From positions 1 to 64,000 of the forward strand of contig DLMH01000136.1 in the NCBI GenBank assembly GCA_002478115.1: 64,000 nucleotides of DNA, in the 5' to 3' direction. Numbering within the stretch: the first letter of the stretch is position 1; the number at the start of each line of letters is the position of its first letter. This document shows, piece by piece, positions 42,671 through 50,711 of the stretch. The notes below the pieces were generated by a model. It saw only the letters and a program-made list of their open reading frames with translations, searched no databases and was not told the origin of the DNA. This DNA comes from Candidatus Acidiferrum typicum (GTDB taxonomy: Bacteria; Acidobacteriota; Terriglobia; Acidiferrales; UBA7541). A program made the position numbers and the translations under genes.

Positions 42671-43429
42671 TTAATTGCTCTCGACGGCGTCGCGATTGGC
42701 TTCGTCCAACATGCGCATGGCTTCCATCAGGAGGCCAGTCGTGCTGCGCGTGGTGGTCGTGGCCGTCGAAGCGTTAGCGGCGTTGAAGTCAATCTCGAAC
42801 TCGCCTTCGGTCCACAAAACCACTTTGAACACCGCATCGTCCCCTTGAAGCGTGCCCATCTTCGCGTCGCGGCACTGCCCGCTGGCAAAATACAATTCCG
42901 CCTGTTCCTCGCCCTTCCGCACTACCAATCGGCAGGACTTCTGCCCTATTTCGAGCGATTGCATCAGGTCGGTCATGTTCATTTCTTCCAGGCGGCCCTG
43001 AATCACGCCGGGACGCGAGGCGCGCTTCTGCAGCTTCTCGAGGTGCAGCCGGTCCACCACTTTCTTGGCCGAGCGCACCAAATCTTTCACCAAAAACGGC
43101 TTGGCGATGAAGTCTTCCACTCCATCCACGAGCGGTCGCAAACGTTCTTCGATATCCGCGCGGCTGGCCATGAAGAGAAACGGAATGTGGCGGGTGGACT
43201 CCCGGCCGCGTAACTTCTCAAAAAGCTGCCGGCCATCCAGACCAGCCATCTTGTAGTCGCAGAGAATCACGTCGGGCAGCTCATCCACCACCCTGAGCAA
43301 CGCATCGGCGCCATCAGCCGCGGTCATAACCTCGCAATAGGGATCAAGCGCCTTGGAAACGAGAGCCCGCACCAGCGGATTGTCCTCAGCCAACAGCAGC
43401 TTAACGGTCTTGCTCGGGGCCGCTGTCAT
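42671..43429 (-). CDS. Response regulator with C-terminal PATAN/DUF4388 domain
   Basis: 252 residues. The receiver domain (~8-125) has the acidic pair in LLAEDNP, the phosphoacceptor Asp58 in VILCDYKM and the Lys in IAKPF. Residues ~140-220 (GVIQGRLEEMNMTDLMQSLEIGQKSCRLVV, ELYFASGQCRDAKMGTLQGDDAVFKVVLWTEGEFEID) match the DUF4388/PATAN module of gliding and sensory systems. There is no DNA-binding domain, so output is by protein contact. It overlaps moaC by 4 nt (ATGA) and precedes mog by 7 nt, placing it inside a molybdenum cofactor operon. No kinase is adjacent. Confidence 0.88.
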   Translation of the reverse strand: MTAAPSKTVKLLLAEDNPLVRALVSKALDPYCEVMTAADGADALLRVVDELPDVILCDYKMAGLDGRQLFEKLRGRESTRHIPFLFMASRADIEERLRPLVDGVEDFIAKPFLVKDLVRSAKKVVDRLHLEKLQKRASRPGVIQGRLEEMNMTDLMQSLEIGQKSCRLVVRKGEEQAELYFASGQCRDAKMGTLQGDDAVFKVVLWTEGEFEIDFNAANASTATTTTRSTTGLLMEAMRMLDEANRDAVESN

Positions 43430-43926
43430 TTGTGCGCTCTCCGCGTTTTCTTCCCTCGCGCGCGCCGGTAGTCGCCGCTTTTTCCACCCGACTTTTCCAG
43501 CAGGTAGACGTCAGCGATTTCTATCCCTTTGTCGAGAGCTTTGCACATATCGTAAACCGTGAGCGCGGCACAAGTGGCGGCGACCAGCGCTTCCATCTCC
43601 ACCCCTGTTTGCGCCGTGGCTGTTACCCGGGAATGAATTTCCACTCCATCTTTGCATAGCCGTGCGGTCACAGCAATGTGCGTCAGCGGCAGTGGGTGAC
43701 AAAGAGGTATCCACTCCGCGGTGCGTTTGGCCGCCGCGATCCCCGCTATCCGCGCCACTTCCAGCGGATTGCCCTTGGGATTCTTCAAACGCCGGACCGC
43801 CCGCACCACGCGGGGCGCCATGCGCACAAATGCATGTGCCACCGCTGTGCGCGTGGTGACCGATTTCGCGGAAACGTCCACCATGCGCACTTCGCCGCCT
43901 TTGCCGTAGTGGGAGAGCTTTGCCAT
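43426..43926 (-). CDS. moaC: Cyclic pyranopterin monophosphate synthase
   Basis: With MoaA, converts GTP to cyclic pyranopterin monophosphate, the first MoCo step. 166 residues. VRMVDVSAKSVTTRTAVAHAFV is the N-terminal signature; IAGIAAAKRTAEWIPLCHPLPLTHIAV and TAQTGVEMEALVAATCAALTVYDMCKALDKGIEI contain the conserved active-site residues. The start at 43926 (MAKLSHY) has GGGG upstream. moaA is not in the window. The downstream response regulator overlaps by 4 nt. Confidence 0.94.
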   Translation of the reverse strand: MAKLSHYGKGGEVRMVDVSAKSVTTRTAVAHAFVRMAPRVVRAVRRLKNPKGNPLEVARIAGIAAAKRTAEWIPLCHPLPLTHIAVTARLCKDGVEIHSRVTATAQTGVEMEALVAATCAALTVYDMCKALDKGIEIADVYLLEKSGGKSGDYRRARGKKTRRAHK

Positions 43927-44048
43927 TCGCCCCAGTCGTTCAACGGATTCTTTTTCCAGGCTCCTGCAGCGCGGCCAAACAGCTTGCAAAAACTATGCAG
44001 GCAAGGGGGTCGGAACTTTAGCTCCAACATTAAGTGCTTCGCTTCAAT

Positions 44049-44067
44049 GGGCTTTAGCCCCTGAGGG
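44049..44067 (+). repeat. GGGCTTTAGCCCCTGAGGG repeat, copy 1
   Basis: A short repeat with a self-complementary GGGCTTTAGCCC core in the 217-nt gap between moeA and moaC. It recurs with changes at 48868-48886. The preceding ~50 nt (GAACTTTAGCTCCAACATTA) look like part of a longer repeat of the same kind. Confidence 0.6.
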
Positions 44068-44143
44068 AATGACGTTAGGCATTCTCCCATAGGCCACAAA
44101 ACCAACCGCCGAAGGCACAAAACACACGCTGTCGAGACAAACT

Positions 44144-45355
44144 CTAGAGTACGTCGCTGCGCGGTAGAACGGAAACCCTCTCTCCCGCGGCAATGTCCTG
44201 ACGGTCAGCCGGGACCACCAGGAAGCAGTTCGCGCGGCTGAGCGCCGCAATGTCGCCAGAGCCTTGCCAGCGCAGCGGCCGCACCTCCGCCGATTCGCCT
44301 CTCCATTCGACGCGCGCAGGCAGGAAGTGCGTCAGCCCGGGCTTTTCCTTCATGGGTTCCGCCAGCGTGGCTTCGAGCAGCGGCAGAGGCCGGGCCGGCG
44401 CGCCGCTCAATAGATCGAGCACAGGCACGACGAACAAGAGGAATGTCACCATTGTGGACACGGGATTCCCCGGAAGCCCAAACACAAAAGCGTCGCGGCA
44501 GCGCGCAAACACCGTTGGCTTCCCCGGGCGTATGGCCACCGCGTCAAAGAAAAACTCCGCGCCCATGGCCTGCAGCACGGATTCGACCAGGTCGTACTTG
44601 CCCATCGAGACGCCGCCCGAAAGAACCAGCACATCTGCGCGCAGACCTTGCTCGATTTTTGCGCCGAGGTCGTCGCTGCGGTCCATTGCATTGCCAAGCA
44701 GCACCGGCTCGCCCCCGGCAAGGCGCACCTGTGCGGCCAGCGAAATGCTATTACTGTTGCGAATATGGAATGGACCGGGCGTCTCGCCGAGGGGCACAAC
44801 CTCATCACCCGTGGAGAGAATCGCCACGCGCGGCTTGCGCGCGCATAGGAGTTGCGCCGCACCAACCTGCGCGGCAATTGCCAATTCCGCGAATCCCAGG
44901 CGCAGCCCCGGGTGCAAGGCCACGGCACCGGCATGCGCTTCGCTGCCGCGCGGCACGACGTTTTGTCCACGCAGCGTTTCGCGCTGGAAGGTAACCGCAT
45001 CGCCGTCGCGGGAAGTGAATTCGATCATGACCACAGCGTCCGCACCGGGCGGCACCGCCGCGCCAGTCATGATTTGCACGCAGCTTCCCGCGGCCAGCGG
45101 GAAGGTGACGCTGTCCCCCGCCTTGATCTCGCCTGCGCAGCGCAACCTTGCGCCTGCTGCCGCTTCACTGGCGCGCACCGCAAAACCGTCGCGCGTGGAG
45201 CGGTCGAACGGCGGGTATTCGCGGTCCGTCCGGATCTCCTCTGCCAGGACGTAGCCCAGCGCCTCACCAACGCTCAGCTTGGAGGCGACAACTGAGCGCG
45301 GCCGGCTGCCCGCTTGCGTGATCACAATTTGCCGGGCTTCGTCGTAGCGCAGCAT
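44144..45355 (-). CDS. moeA: Molybdopterin molybdenumtransferase
   Basis: Inserts molybdate into adenylylated molybdopterin. 403 residues. PPFDRSTRDGFAVRASE, AGSCVQIMTGAAVPPGADAVVMIE, RPRVAILSTGDEVVPLGE-like KPRVAILSTGDEVVPLG, DVLVLSGGVSMGKYDLVE and VFGLPGNPVSTMVTF are the MoeA blocks in order. The C-terminal domain IV is present. AGGA before the ATG at 45355 supports the start. It follows purA by 54 nt on the same strand. Confidence 0.94.
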   Translation of the reverse strand: MLRYDEARQIVITQAGSRPRSVVASKLSVGEALGYVLAEEIRTDREYPPFDRSTRDGFAVRASEAAAGARLRCAGEIKAGDSVTFPLAAGSCVQIMTGAAVPPGADAVVMIEFTSRDGDAVTFQRETLRGQNVVPRGSEAHAGAVALHPGLRLGFAELAIAAQVGAAQLLCARKPRVAILSTGDEVVPLGETPGPFHIRNSNSISLAAQVRLAGGEPVLLGNAMDRSDDLGAKIEQGLRADVLVLSGGVSMGKYDLVESVLQAMGAEFFFDAVAIRPGKPTVFARCRDAFVFGLPGNPVSTMVTFLLFVVPVLDLLSGAPARPLPLLEATLAEPMKEKPGLTHFLPARVEWRGESAEVRPLRWQGSGDIAALSRANCFLVVPADRQDIAAGERVSVLPRSDVL

Positions 45356-45409
45356 GAAGAGTCCTCGCCCCACTCAGACTAACCATCGCATCGCTTTTTG
45401 GGAAATGGT

Positions 45410-46708
45410 TTATAGCCAGCGCGCCAGCAGCGTGCCCGGCTGGATGATGGTGGCGTCGCGCTCCGGCCCCGTGGAAATCATGCCGATCTCCACCTGCAGA
45501 AAATCGGACACAAAGCGCAAATATTCCAGCGACGCCTTCGGCAGCTTCGCGGCGTCCTGCAGGCCGTAGGTCTTCTCGCACCACCCGGGCAGCGTCTTGT
45601 ACACCGGAGTAACGCGTTCATATTCTTCCGCGGAGGCGGGCATTTCCTTCAGTTCCGTGCCCTTATACTGGTAGCCCACGCCGATTTTGATTTCGCGCTG
45701 GGTATCGAACACATCCAGTTTGGTGATCGCCAGCGTATCTATGCCGTTGATCATTTTCGCGTAGCGCAATTCCGCCAGGTCCAGCCAGCCGCAGCGCCGC
45801 GGACGCCCCGTCACCGCGCCAAATTCCTTGCCGCGCTCGCGCACTTCCTTCGCTTCCAGGTCCGGCATTTCCGTGGGAAACGGTCCGCCGCCAACGCGTG
45901 TTGTGTACGCCTTGGAAACGCCGAGGACATGGCGGATTTTCGTGGGAGGCACGCCCATGCCCGTGGTGGCGCCCCCGGACGTCGCGCTGGAAGAAGTGAC
46001 GAAAGGATAGGTGCCATGGTCAATGTCCAGCATGGTGCCTTGCGCGCCCTCGAAGAGCACGGACTTGCCCTCATCCAGCGCGCGGTTGGTCAATTCCGCG
46101 GTGTCGCAGATGTAGCTTTTGATCTTCTCGCCCAGCTTCAGCGTCTCTTCCACATCCGCTGAAAAATCGATGCTCGCGCCGTAGGCCCCTTGCGCGATGC
46201 GGTTTTTCTCCGCCACCACGCGCGCCGCCTTTTCGCGGAAGAGTTCCGGCGTCAGCAGATCCACCATGCGCAGCCCACGCCGCGCCATCTTGTCTTCATA
46301 GGCCGGCCCGATGCCACGCGAAGTCGTGCCGATCTTGTTGGTGCCGCGCGCCGTTTCCGCGGCTTTATCAAGTTCGCGGTGATAGGGAAAAATCAGGTGC
46401 GCGCGATTGCTGATGTGCAGCCGTCCGGCTACGCTGATCCCGCCTTTGGCCAGCATTTCGATTTCACCAACAAGCGCCGACGGATCAACCACCACGCCCG
46501 GGCCAATAATAGCGTGTTGCTTCGGGCGCAGGATTCCGCAAGGAATCAGTTGCAGCACATGGCGCTCTTTGCCGATGATTACCGTGTGTCCCGCGTTGTG
46601 GCCGCCGGCTACCCGCGCGATGTAATCGAACGAACCCGCCAGGTAATCGACGACCTTGCCTTTGCCTTCATCGCCCCACTGCGCACCTACCGCTACGACC
46701 GATTTCAT
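45410..46708 (-). CDS. purA: Adenylosuccinate synthetase
   Basis: Joins IMP and aspartate with GTP in AMP synthesis. 432 residues. GAQWGDEGKGKVVDYLAGSFDYIARVAGGHNAGHTV is the GTP/IMP-binding N-terminus with the catalytic Asp and His. GIGPAYEDKMARRGLRM, GAQGTMLDIDHGTYPFVTSS, VGGGPFPTEM and TGRPRRCGWLDL are the other blocks. AGGAGA precedes the ATG at 46708. Upstream lies a 280-nt gap with no gene. Confidence 0.95.
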   Translation of the reverse strand: MKSVVAVGAQWGDEGKGKVVDYLAGSFDYIARVAGGHNAGHTVIIGKERHVLQLIPCGILRPKQHAIIGPGVVVDPSALVGEIEMLAKGGISVAGRLHISNRAHLIFPYHRELDKAAETARGTNKIGTTSRGIGPAYEDKMARRGLRMVDLLTPELFREKAARVVAEKNRIAQGAYGASIDFSADVEETLKLGEKIKSYICDTAELTNRALDEGKSVLFEGAQGTMLDIDHGTYPFVTSSSATSGGATTGMGVPPTKIRHVLGVSKAYTTRVGGGPFPTEMPDLEAKEVRERGKEFGAVTGRPRRCGWLDLAELRYAKMINGIDTLAITKLDVFDTQREIKIGVGYQYKGTELKEMPASAEEYERVTPVYKTLPGWCEKTYGLQDAAKLPKASLEYLRFVSDFLQVEIGMISTGPERDATIIQPGTLLARWL

Positions 46709-46990
46709 GCAGACGTTCTCCTAGCCGCAGACCCTGCCGCGCCACACTATTCGCGCAAGCCGCCACAAGACAGTGGTCAATGATGCAAATTACACCTGAA
46801 GCACCAATCTGAAATCGTACGATGCCCACCCGCTGAACGCAAGCAACTCCACGTTCGTCCCTTCCACCTAAACCCTTTCGACACGCGGGGCGCCTTATCT
46901 TCGCTGGAGTTCAGGCATTGGACTACTCTGGAATCGACAGTGAGAGTTTCTCGGTTTCCAGGGCAGAGTCACAGGAATTCGGGAGTCTGC

Positions 46991-47557
46991 ATGAAAAAAG
47001 CGCTACCTTTCTTCATTGTTGCAATCCTTTGCGTGGCCGCCGCGATCCGCTATTTTCGCCCCGAAGTCACAGAGATGGCGGATGCCTCGGACGATGAAGC
47101 CTACACCATCGCCGACATCGATCAGCCAGTTCCGCATGCCGTCTTGCCTACCTTGGATGGCGACTGGATGGATATGGGGAGTTACAAAGGGAAGGTCCTG
47201 CTGATCAATTTCTGGGCGACGTGGTGCCCACCGTGCCGCAATGAGATGCCCGAACTCATCAAACTAGAGGAGGAGTTCGCATCACAGGGATTTACCATCG
47301 TCGGAATCGCTGTTGACGACCAGGGCGAGGAATCGGTGAAGACCTTCGTTCAAACGAAACATTTCCGCGTGGATGGCTCATCTGCGTCGATCAACTTTCC
47401 CGTGCTGCTTGGGCAGGACGAGATTTCGCGCGAATTCGGTTTCGAAGGCGAACTCCCAACCAGCATTCTTGTGACCCGTGACGCCAGAGAGGTGAAAATC
47501 ATTCGCGGGCCACTCAAGGCAAAAGAACTATCTAGCGTTATTAGGCGCCTGCTCTGA
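46991..47557 (+). CDS. TlpA/ResA-like membrane-anchored thiol-disulfide oxidoreductase
   Basis: 188 residues. The N-terminal MKKALPFFIVAILCVAAAIRYF is a signal anchor or signal peptide; the rest is extracytoplasmic. The thioredoxin domain has LLINFWATWCPPCRNEMPELIKLEEEF with the WCPPC redox pair, GIAVDDQGEESVKTF as the family insert, and GELPTSILVTRD with the cis-Pro. ResA/TlpA proteins keep cytochrome c or other targets reduced. No cytochrome c maturation genes are nearby, so the partner is unknown. The start at 46991 lacks a strong SD. Confidence 0.85.
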   Translation: MKKALPFFIVAILCVAAAIRYFRPEVTEMADASDDEAYTIADIDQPVPHAVLPTLDGDWMDMGSYKGKVLLINFWATWCPPCRNEMPELIKLEEEFASQGFTIVGIAVDDQGEESVKTFVQTKHFRVDGSSASINFPVLLGQDEISREFGFEGELPTSILVTRDAREVKIIRGPLKAKELSSVIRRLL

Positions 47558-47885
47558 CACGACGCGCAGTGCATTGCAAACGCGTCATCAATCACTCTTC
47601 CTTCCGGACTTAACGCGGTCACTTCGTTCGTAATTCCCCTATCCCCCTAACTCCATGTTGGTCGCGTTACCGGAAACTGACCCGCCGCGCGCCCCACGCT
47701 TCGCCATTCCGAATATGTGACGAACAAGAACCGCCGCGCCTCAAAAACCCGCCATTGGCGCTTTTGCAGCGCTTCTCGCCTGACTCCTTGCATACCGGCG
47801 CGCCCTCCGTTAGCGTCAAAGGGATGGGGTGCCTCCCCACTCCACACCCCAATAGGCAACTCAAAATCTCTAAAGGGAGAGAGTC
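47558..47885. other. 328-nt gap without a supported gene
   Basis: Apart from a GGGAGAG ribosome binding site at the right end, I see only low-complexity pyrimidine-rich and short GC-palindromic text (such as GCGCTTTTGCAGCGC). No reading frame shows family similarity. Confidence 0.5.
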
Positions 47886-48680
47886 TTGACGAATCCGATC
47901 ATTACCCTGACGACCGACTACGGCACCAACGACCATCTTGTGGGCGTGCTCAAAGGCGTCATTCTGAAAATCAATCCGGACGTGCAGATCATCGATATCA
48001 CCCATCAGGTCGCCCCATTCGACCTGCTTGACGGCGCGCTGTCCATCGCCGCCGCGTATTCCTACTTTCCGCAGCGCAGCATCCACGTGGTAATCGTGGA
48101 TCCCGGCGTGGGTACGGAACGCCGCCCCATTCTCGTCAGCGGGCAGAATCATTATTTCCTTGCGCCGGATAATGGCGTGCTCTCCGGCATTTACGAAAAG
48201 GAGCATCCCGTTGTGGTTCGGCACATCACTTCCGAACATTATTTTCTGCAGCCGGTGAGCAAGACCTTTCATGGCCGCGATGTTTTCGCTCCCGTCGCCG
48301 CGTGGCTCTCCAAAAACTGGCAGCCCGCCAGCATGGGCGAGGAAATTTCGGACTTCAAGCGATTCGCCATGCCGAAACCGAAGGAAGCCGACGGCCTGCT
48401 GAAGGGCGTGGTTCTGAAGGTAGATGCCTTCGGCAATTTGATTACGAATTTCCGCGTGGACGATTTGCCCGCCAATGCGGTGGAAAAGGGCGAAGTGCGG
48501 CTGCAAATCGGCAGCCATCCCGTCACCAAGTTCGTGCCCACCTTTGCGCAAGGCGCGGCTGGTGAAGCGGTCGCCTATATCGGCTCCAGCGGATTCCTGG
48601 AAGTCGCCATGAATAAAGGCAGCGCCGCCCGCACATTGGGCCTCGGCCGCGGCACACCCGTCCTGCTCACCAAAAACTAA
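47886..48680 (+). CDS. SAM hydroxide adenosyltransferase (DUF62) family protein
   Basis: 264 residues. ITLTTDYGTNDHLVGVLKGVILKINPDVQIIDITHQVAPFDLLDGA is the N-terminal core with the Asp and His residues used in the family; VVIVDPGVGTERRPILV, APDNGVLSG and FHGRDVFAPVAAWL follow, and VLKVDAFGNLITNF marks the C-terminal beta barrel. Members hydrolyse S-adenosylmethionine to adenosine and methionine. It starts with TTG at 47886 after GGGAGAG. Confidence 0.88.
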   Translation: MTNPIITLTTDYGTNDHLVGVLKGVILKINPDVQIIDITHQVAPFDLLDGALSIAAAYSYFPQRSIHVVIVDPGVGTERRPILVSGQNHYFLAPDNGVLSGIYEKEHPVVVRHITSEHYFLQPVSKTFHGRDVFAPVAAWLSKNWQPASMGEEISDFKRFAMPKPKEADGLLKGVVLKVDAFGNLITNFRVDDLPANAVEKGEVRLQIGSHPVTKFVPTFAQGAAGEAVAYIGSSGFLEVAMNKGSAARTLGLGRGTPVLLTKN

Positions 48681-48750
48681 CCCGAAATTTTTCCAAGCAT
48701 CCGCCTCGCTGGCGCTCGTGACGCCAGTTGATAGACGCGGCCGAGCATTT

Positions 48751-48822
48751 TGGAGTGCGGCGGCTTGCCGCCGCTTTTGCGCTGGAAGCAGCTCCGCAAG
48801 AGCGTCTTTCTCACCAGGATGT
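48751..48822 (+). repeat. 72-nt dispersed repeat, copy 1
   Basis: Begins TGGAGTGCGGCGGCTTGCCG with an 8-bp GC stem (GCGGCGGC/GCCGCCGC), then AGCAGCTCCGC, then GTCTTTCTCAC. It aligns over 72 nt without gaps, at roughly 85% identity, with 58888-58959. It lies between the DUF62 gene and dppC. Confidence 0.85.
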
Positions 48823-48867
48823 AACGGCGCCCTGACGCCGTCCTCTGAGTTTGGTTTTTTATCTGCC

Positions 48868-48886
48868 GGGCTTCAGCCCCTGAGGA
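48868..48886 (+). repeat. GGGCTTCAGCCCCTGAGGA repeat, copy 2
   Basis: Related to 44049-44067 with two changes; core GGGCTTCAGCCC is self-complementary. Located 26 nt before the stop codon of dppC on the opposite strand. Confidence 0.55.
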
Positions 48887-48912
48887 CTCTGTGCTTAATC
48901 TTGCCGCGCACG

Positions 48913-49782
48913 CTACCGGCTCTGTTCCACCGCACTCATCTGCGAACGCGTGCGCGGGTCCAGCCAGTCCCTCCACGCATCACCGAGCAAGTTGAACGCG
49001 AGCACCGCCAACACAACCGCGAGCGCGGGGAAAACCACCATGTGCGGCGCATCAAATAAATGGTTTCGCGCGTCGTTCAGCATCGCGCCCCAACTGGGAA
49101 TCGGTGCGAGCACGCCCAATCCCAAAAAGCTGAGCGTCGCCTCTGCCAGAATCGCCCCGGCCATCCCGATGGTGGCCTGCACCAGCACCGGCTGAATCAT
49201 GTTCGGCAAGAGGTGCCGAATCATAATGCGCAGCGGCGAAGCACCCAGAGACCTCGCCGCCAGCACGAACTCGAGTTCCTTCGTCTTCAGCACCTGCGCG
49301 CGCGCCAGCCTGGCGTAGCCCGCCCAGCCAGTAATGATCAGCGCCAGAATCACCTTGCCGATGCCCGGGCCAAAAAACGCCGCGAAGGCAATCGCCAACA
49401 GCACGCCGGGAAAGGAAAGAAACGCGTTGATCAGCAGCAGGTTTACGATGCGATCAAAAACGCCGCCGCTGTAACCGGCCAGCATTCCCAGCGTCAAGCC
49501 AATCGAGCCGCAGCCCAGCACCACGCAAATGGAAACGAACAGCGACACGCGCGCGCCGTACAAAATGCGCGTAAGGATGTCGCGGCCCAGTTCGTCCGTG
49601 CCCATCCAGTGAGAGAACGACGGCCCTTGTAGCCGCACGGCCAAATTCTGCGCGGCTGGTTTCGCGGGCGAAATCCAGGGCGCCAGCAGCGACAGCAGCA
49701 CCAGCAGGCACACAATCGCAAAGCCGATGCGCGCCAGCAGGCTCTGCCGCAGGAAAGTAAACAATGGCCCGCCGGATTTCAT
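48913..49782 (-). CDS. dppC: Dipeptide/oligopeptide ABC transporter permease (DppC/OppC type)
   Basis: 289 residues. The N-terminal helix (IGFAIVCLLVLLSLLAPWI) is followed by the OppC_N motif PSFSHWMGTDELGRDILTRILYGARVSL and the permease domain with the EAA-like loop LAAARSLGASPLRIMIRHLLPNMIQPV that contacts the ATPase, then LSFLGLGVLAPIPSWGAML. It moves short peptides or nickel across the inner membrane. It overlaps dppB by 4 nt. No ATPase or binding-protein gene is in the window. Confidence 0.9.
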   Translation of the reverse strand: MKSGGPLFTFLRQSLLARIGFAIVCLLVLLSLLAPWISPAKPAAQNLAVRLQGPSFSHWMGTDELGRDILTRILYGARVSLFVSICVVLGCGSIGLTLGMLAGYSGGVFDRIVNLLLINAFLSFPGVLLAIAFAAFFGPGIGKVILALIITGWAGYARLARAQVLKTKELEFVLAARSLGASPLRIMIRHLLPNMIQPVLVQATIGMAGAILAEATLSFLGLGVLAPIPSWGAMLNDARNHLFDAPHMVVFPALAVVLAVLAFNLLGDAWRDWLDPRTRSQMSAVEQSR

Positions 49783-50699
49783 GACAGCCGCACCCGCGGA
49801 TCGATCAGGGAATAGAGAAAATCCGTCAACAAGTTGACCAGCACGTAAGAAAGCGCGATCACCAGGATGCAGCCCTGCAGCAGCGGATAATCGCGCGCGG
49901 AAATCGCTTGCACGGTCAGGCGCCCGATGCCCGGCCAGGAAAAAATGGTTTCCGTGACAATCGCTCCCGCCAGCAGCGTCCCGAACTGCAATCCGATGAT
50001 CGTGGTGATGGGAATGAGCGCGTTGCGCAGCGCGTGCCGCACGAGCACCGCCGAAGTGCGCAGGCCCTTCGCGCGCGCCGTTCGCACGTAATCGCTGGAA
50101 AGTTCCTCCAGCATCGCCCCGCGCACCATACGCGTCAGGATCGCCGCCAGCGCCGCGCCCAGCGTCACCGCGGGCAGGATGTAGTTCAATGCCCCGCCCC
50201 GCCCGGAAACGGGCAGCCATCCCAGTTCAATCGAAAACAGCGCGATTAGCAGCGGCCCCAGCGCCAGGTTGGGCACCGCCAGCCCAAACAATGTCAGCAC
50301 GCCAACGGCGCGATCCGTCGCTGTTCCCCTGCGGTGCGCCGCCAGCACGCCCGCGGGAATCGCAATCGCCATGCACACCAGCAACGCCAGCAGAGCAAGC
50401 TGCAGCGTGGCCGGATAACGCTCGAAAATCACGCGCCGCACCGGCGCCTGGAATTTGAACGATTGCCCGAAATCCCCGCGTGCCACCTGCCAAAGATATT
50501 TACCGTACTGGACGATCAATGGCCGGTCGAGGCCAAGTGTGTGCCGCATTTCCGCCGCTTGTCCCGGCGCCGCGCTCTCCCCCAGCATCTGCTCCACGGG
50601 GTCGCCCGGCACGATATGGATCAGCAGGAAGACCATCGTCAGCACCAGCCAGAGGGCCGGCAAGGTCAGCAGGAAGCGGTGCAAGAAGTAGCGTGCCAT
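49779..50699 (-). CDS. dppB: Dipeptide/oligopeptide ABC transporter permease (DppB/OppB type)
   Basis: 306 residues, six helices. FLLIHIVPGDPVEQMLGESA is the DppB N-terminal signature; LGLDRPLIVQYGKYLWQVARGDFGQSF follows, and the EAA loop is DYVRTARAKGLRTSAVLVRHALRNALIPI. TETIFSWPGIGRLTVQAI ends the domain. It lies 12 nt downstream of the CBS-domain gene and overlaps dppC by 4 nt. Confidence 0.92.
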   Translation of the reverse strand: MARYFLHRFLLTLPALWLVLTMVFLLIHIVPGDPVEQMLGESAAPGQAAEMRHTLGLDRPLIVQYGKYLWQVARGDFGQSFKFQAPVRRVIFERYPATLQLALLALLVCMAIAIPAGVLAAHRRGTATDRAVGVLTLFGLAVPNLALGPLLIALFSIELGWLPVSGRGGALNYILPAVTLGAALAAILTRMVRGAMLEELSSDYVRTARAKGLRTSAVLVRHALRNALIPITTIIGLQFGTLLAGAIVTETIFSWPGIGRLTVQAISARDYPLLQGCILVIALSYVLVNLLTDFLYSLIDPRVRLS

Positions 50700-50711
50700 T
50701 CGTCCGGAAAC

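Noticed and set aside
47647..47859. 70-residue minus-strand frame before the DUF62 gene
   Set aside because: No RBS, no motif, atypical composition.
48677..48976. Minus-strand frame sharing the peptide SGGKPPHS with one at 58814-59239
   Set aside because: The shared peptide is the translation of the 72-nt dispersed repeat; neither frame has other support.
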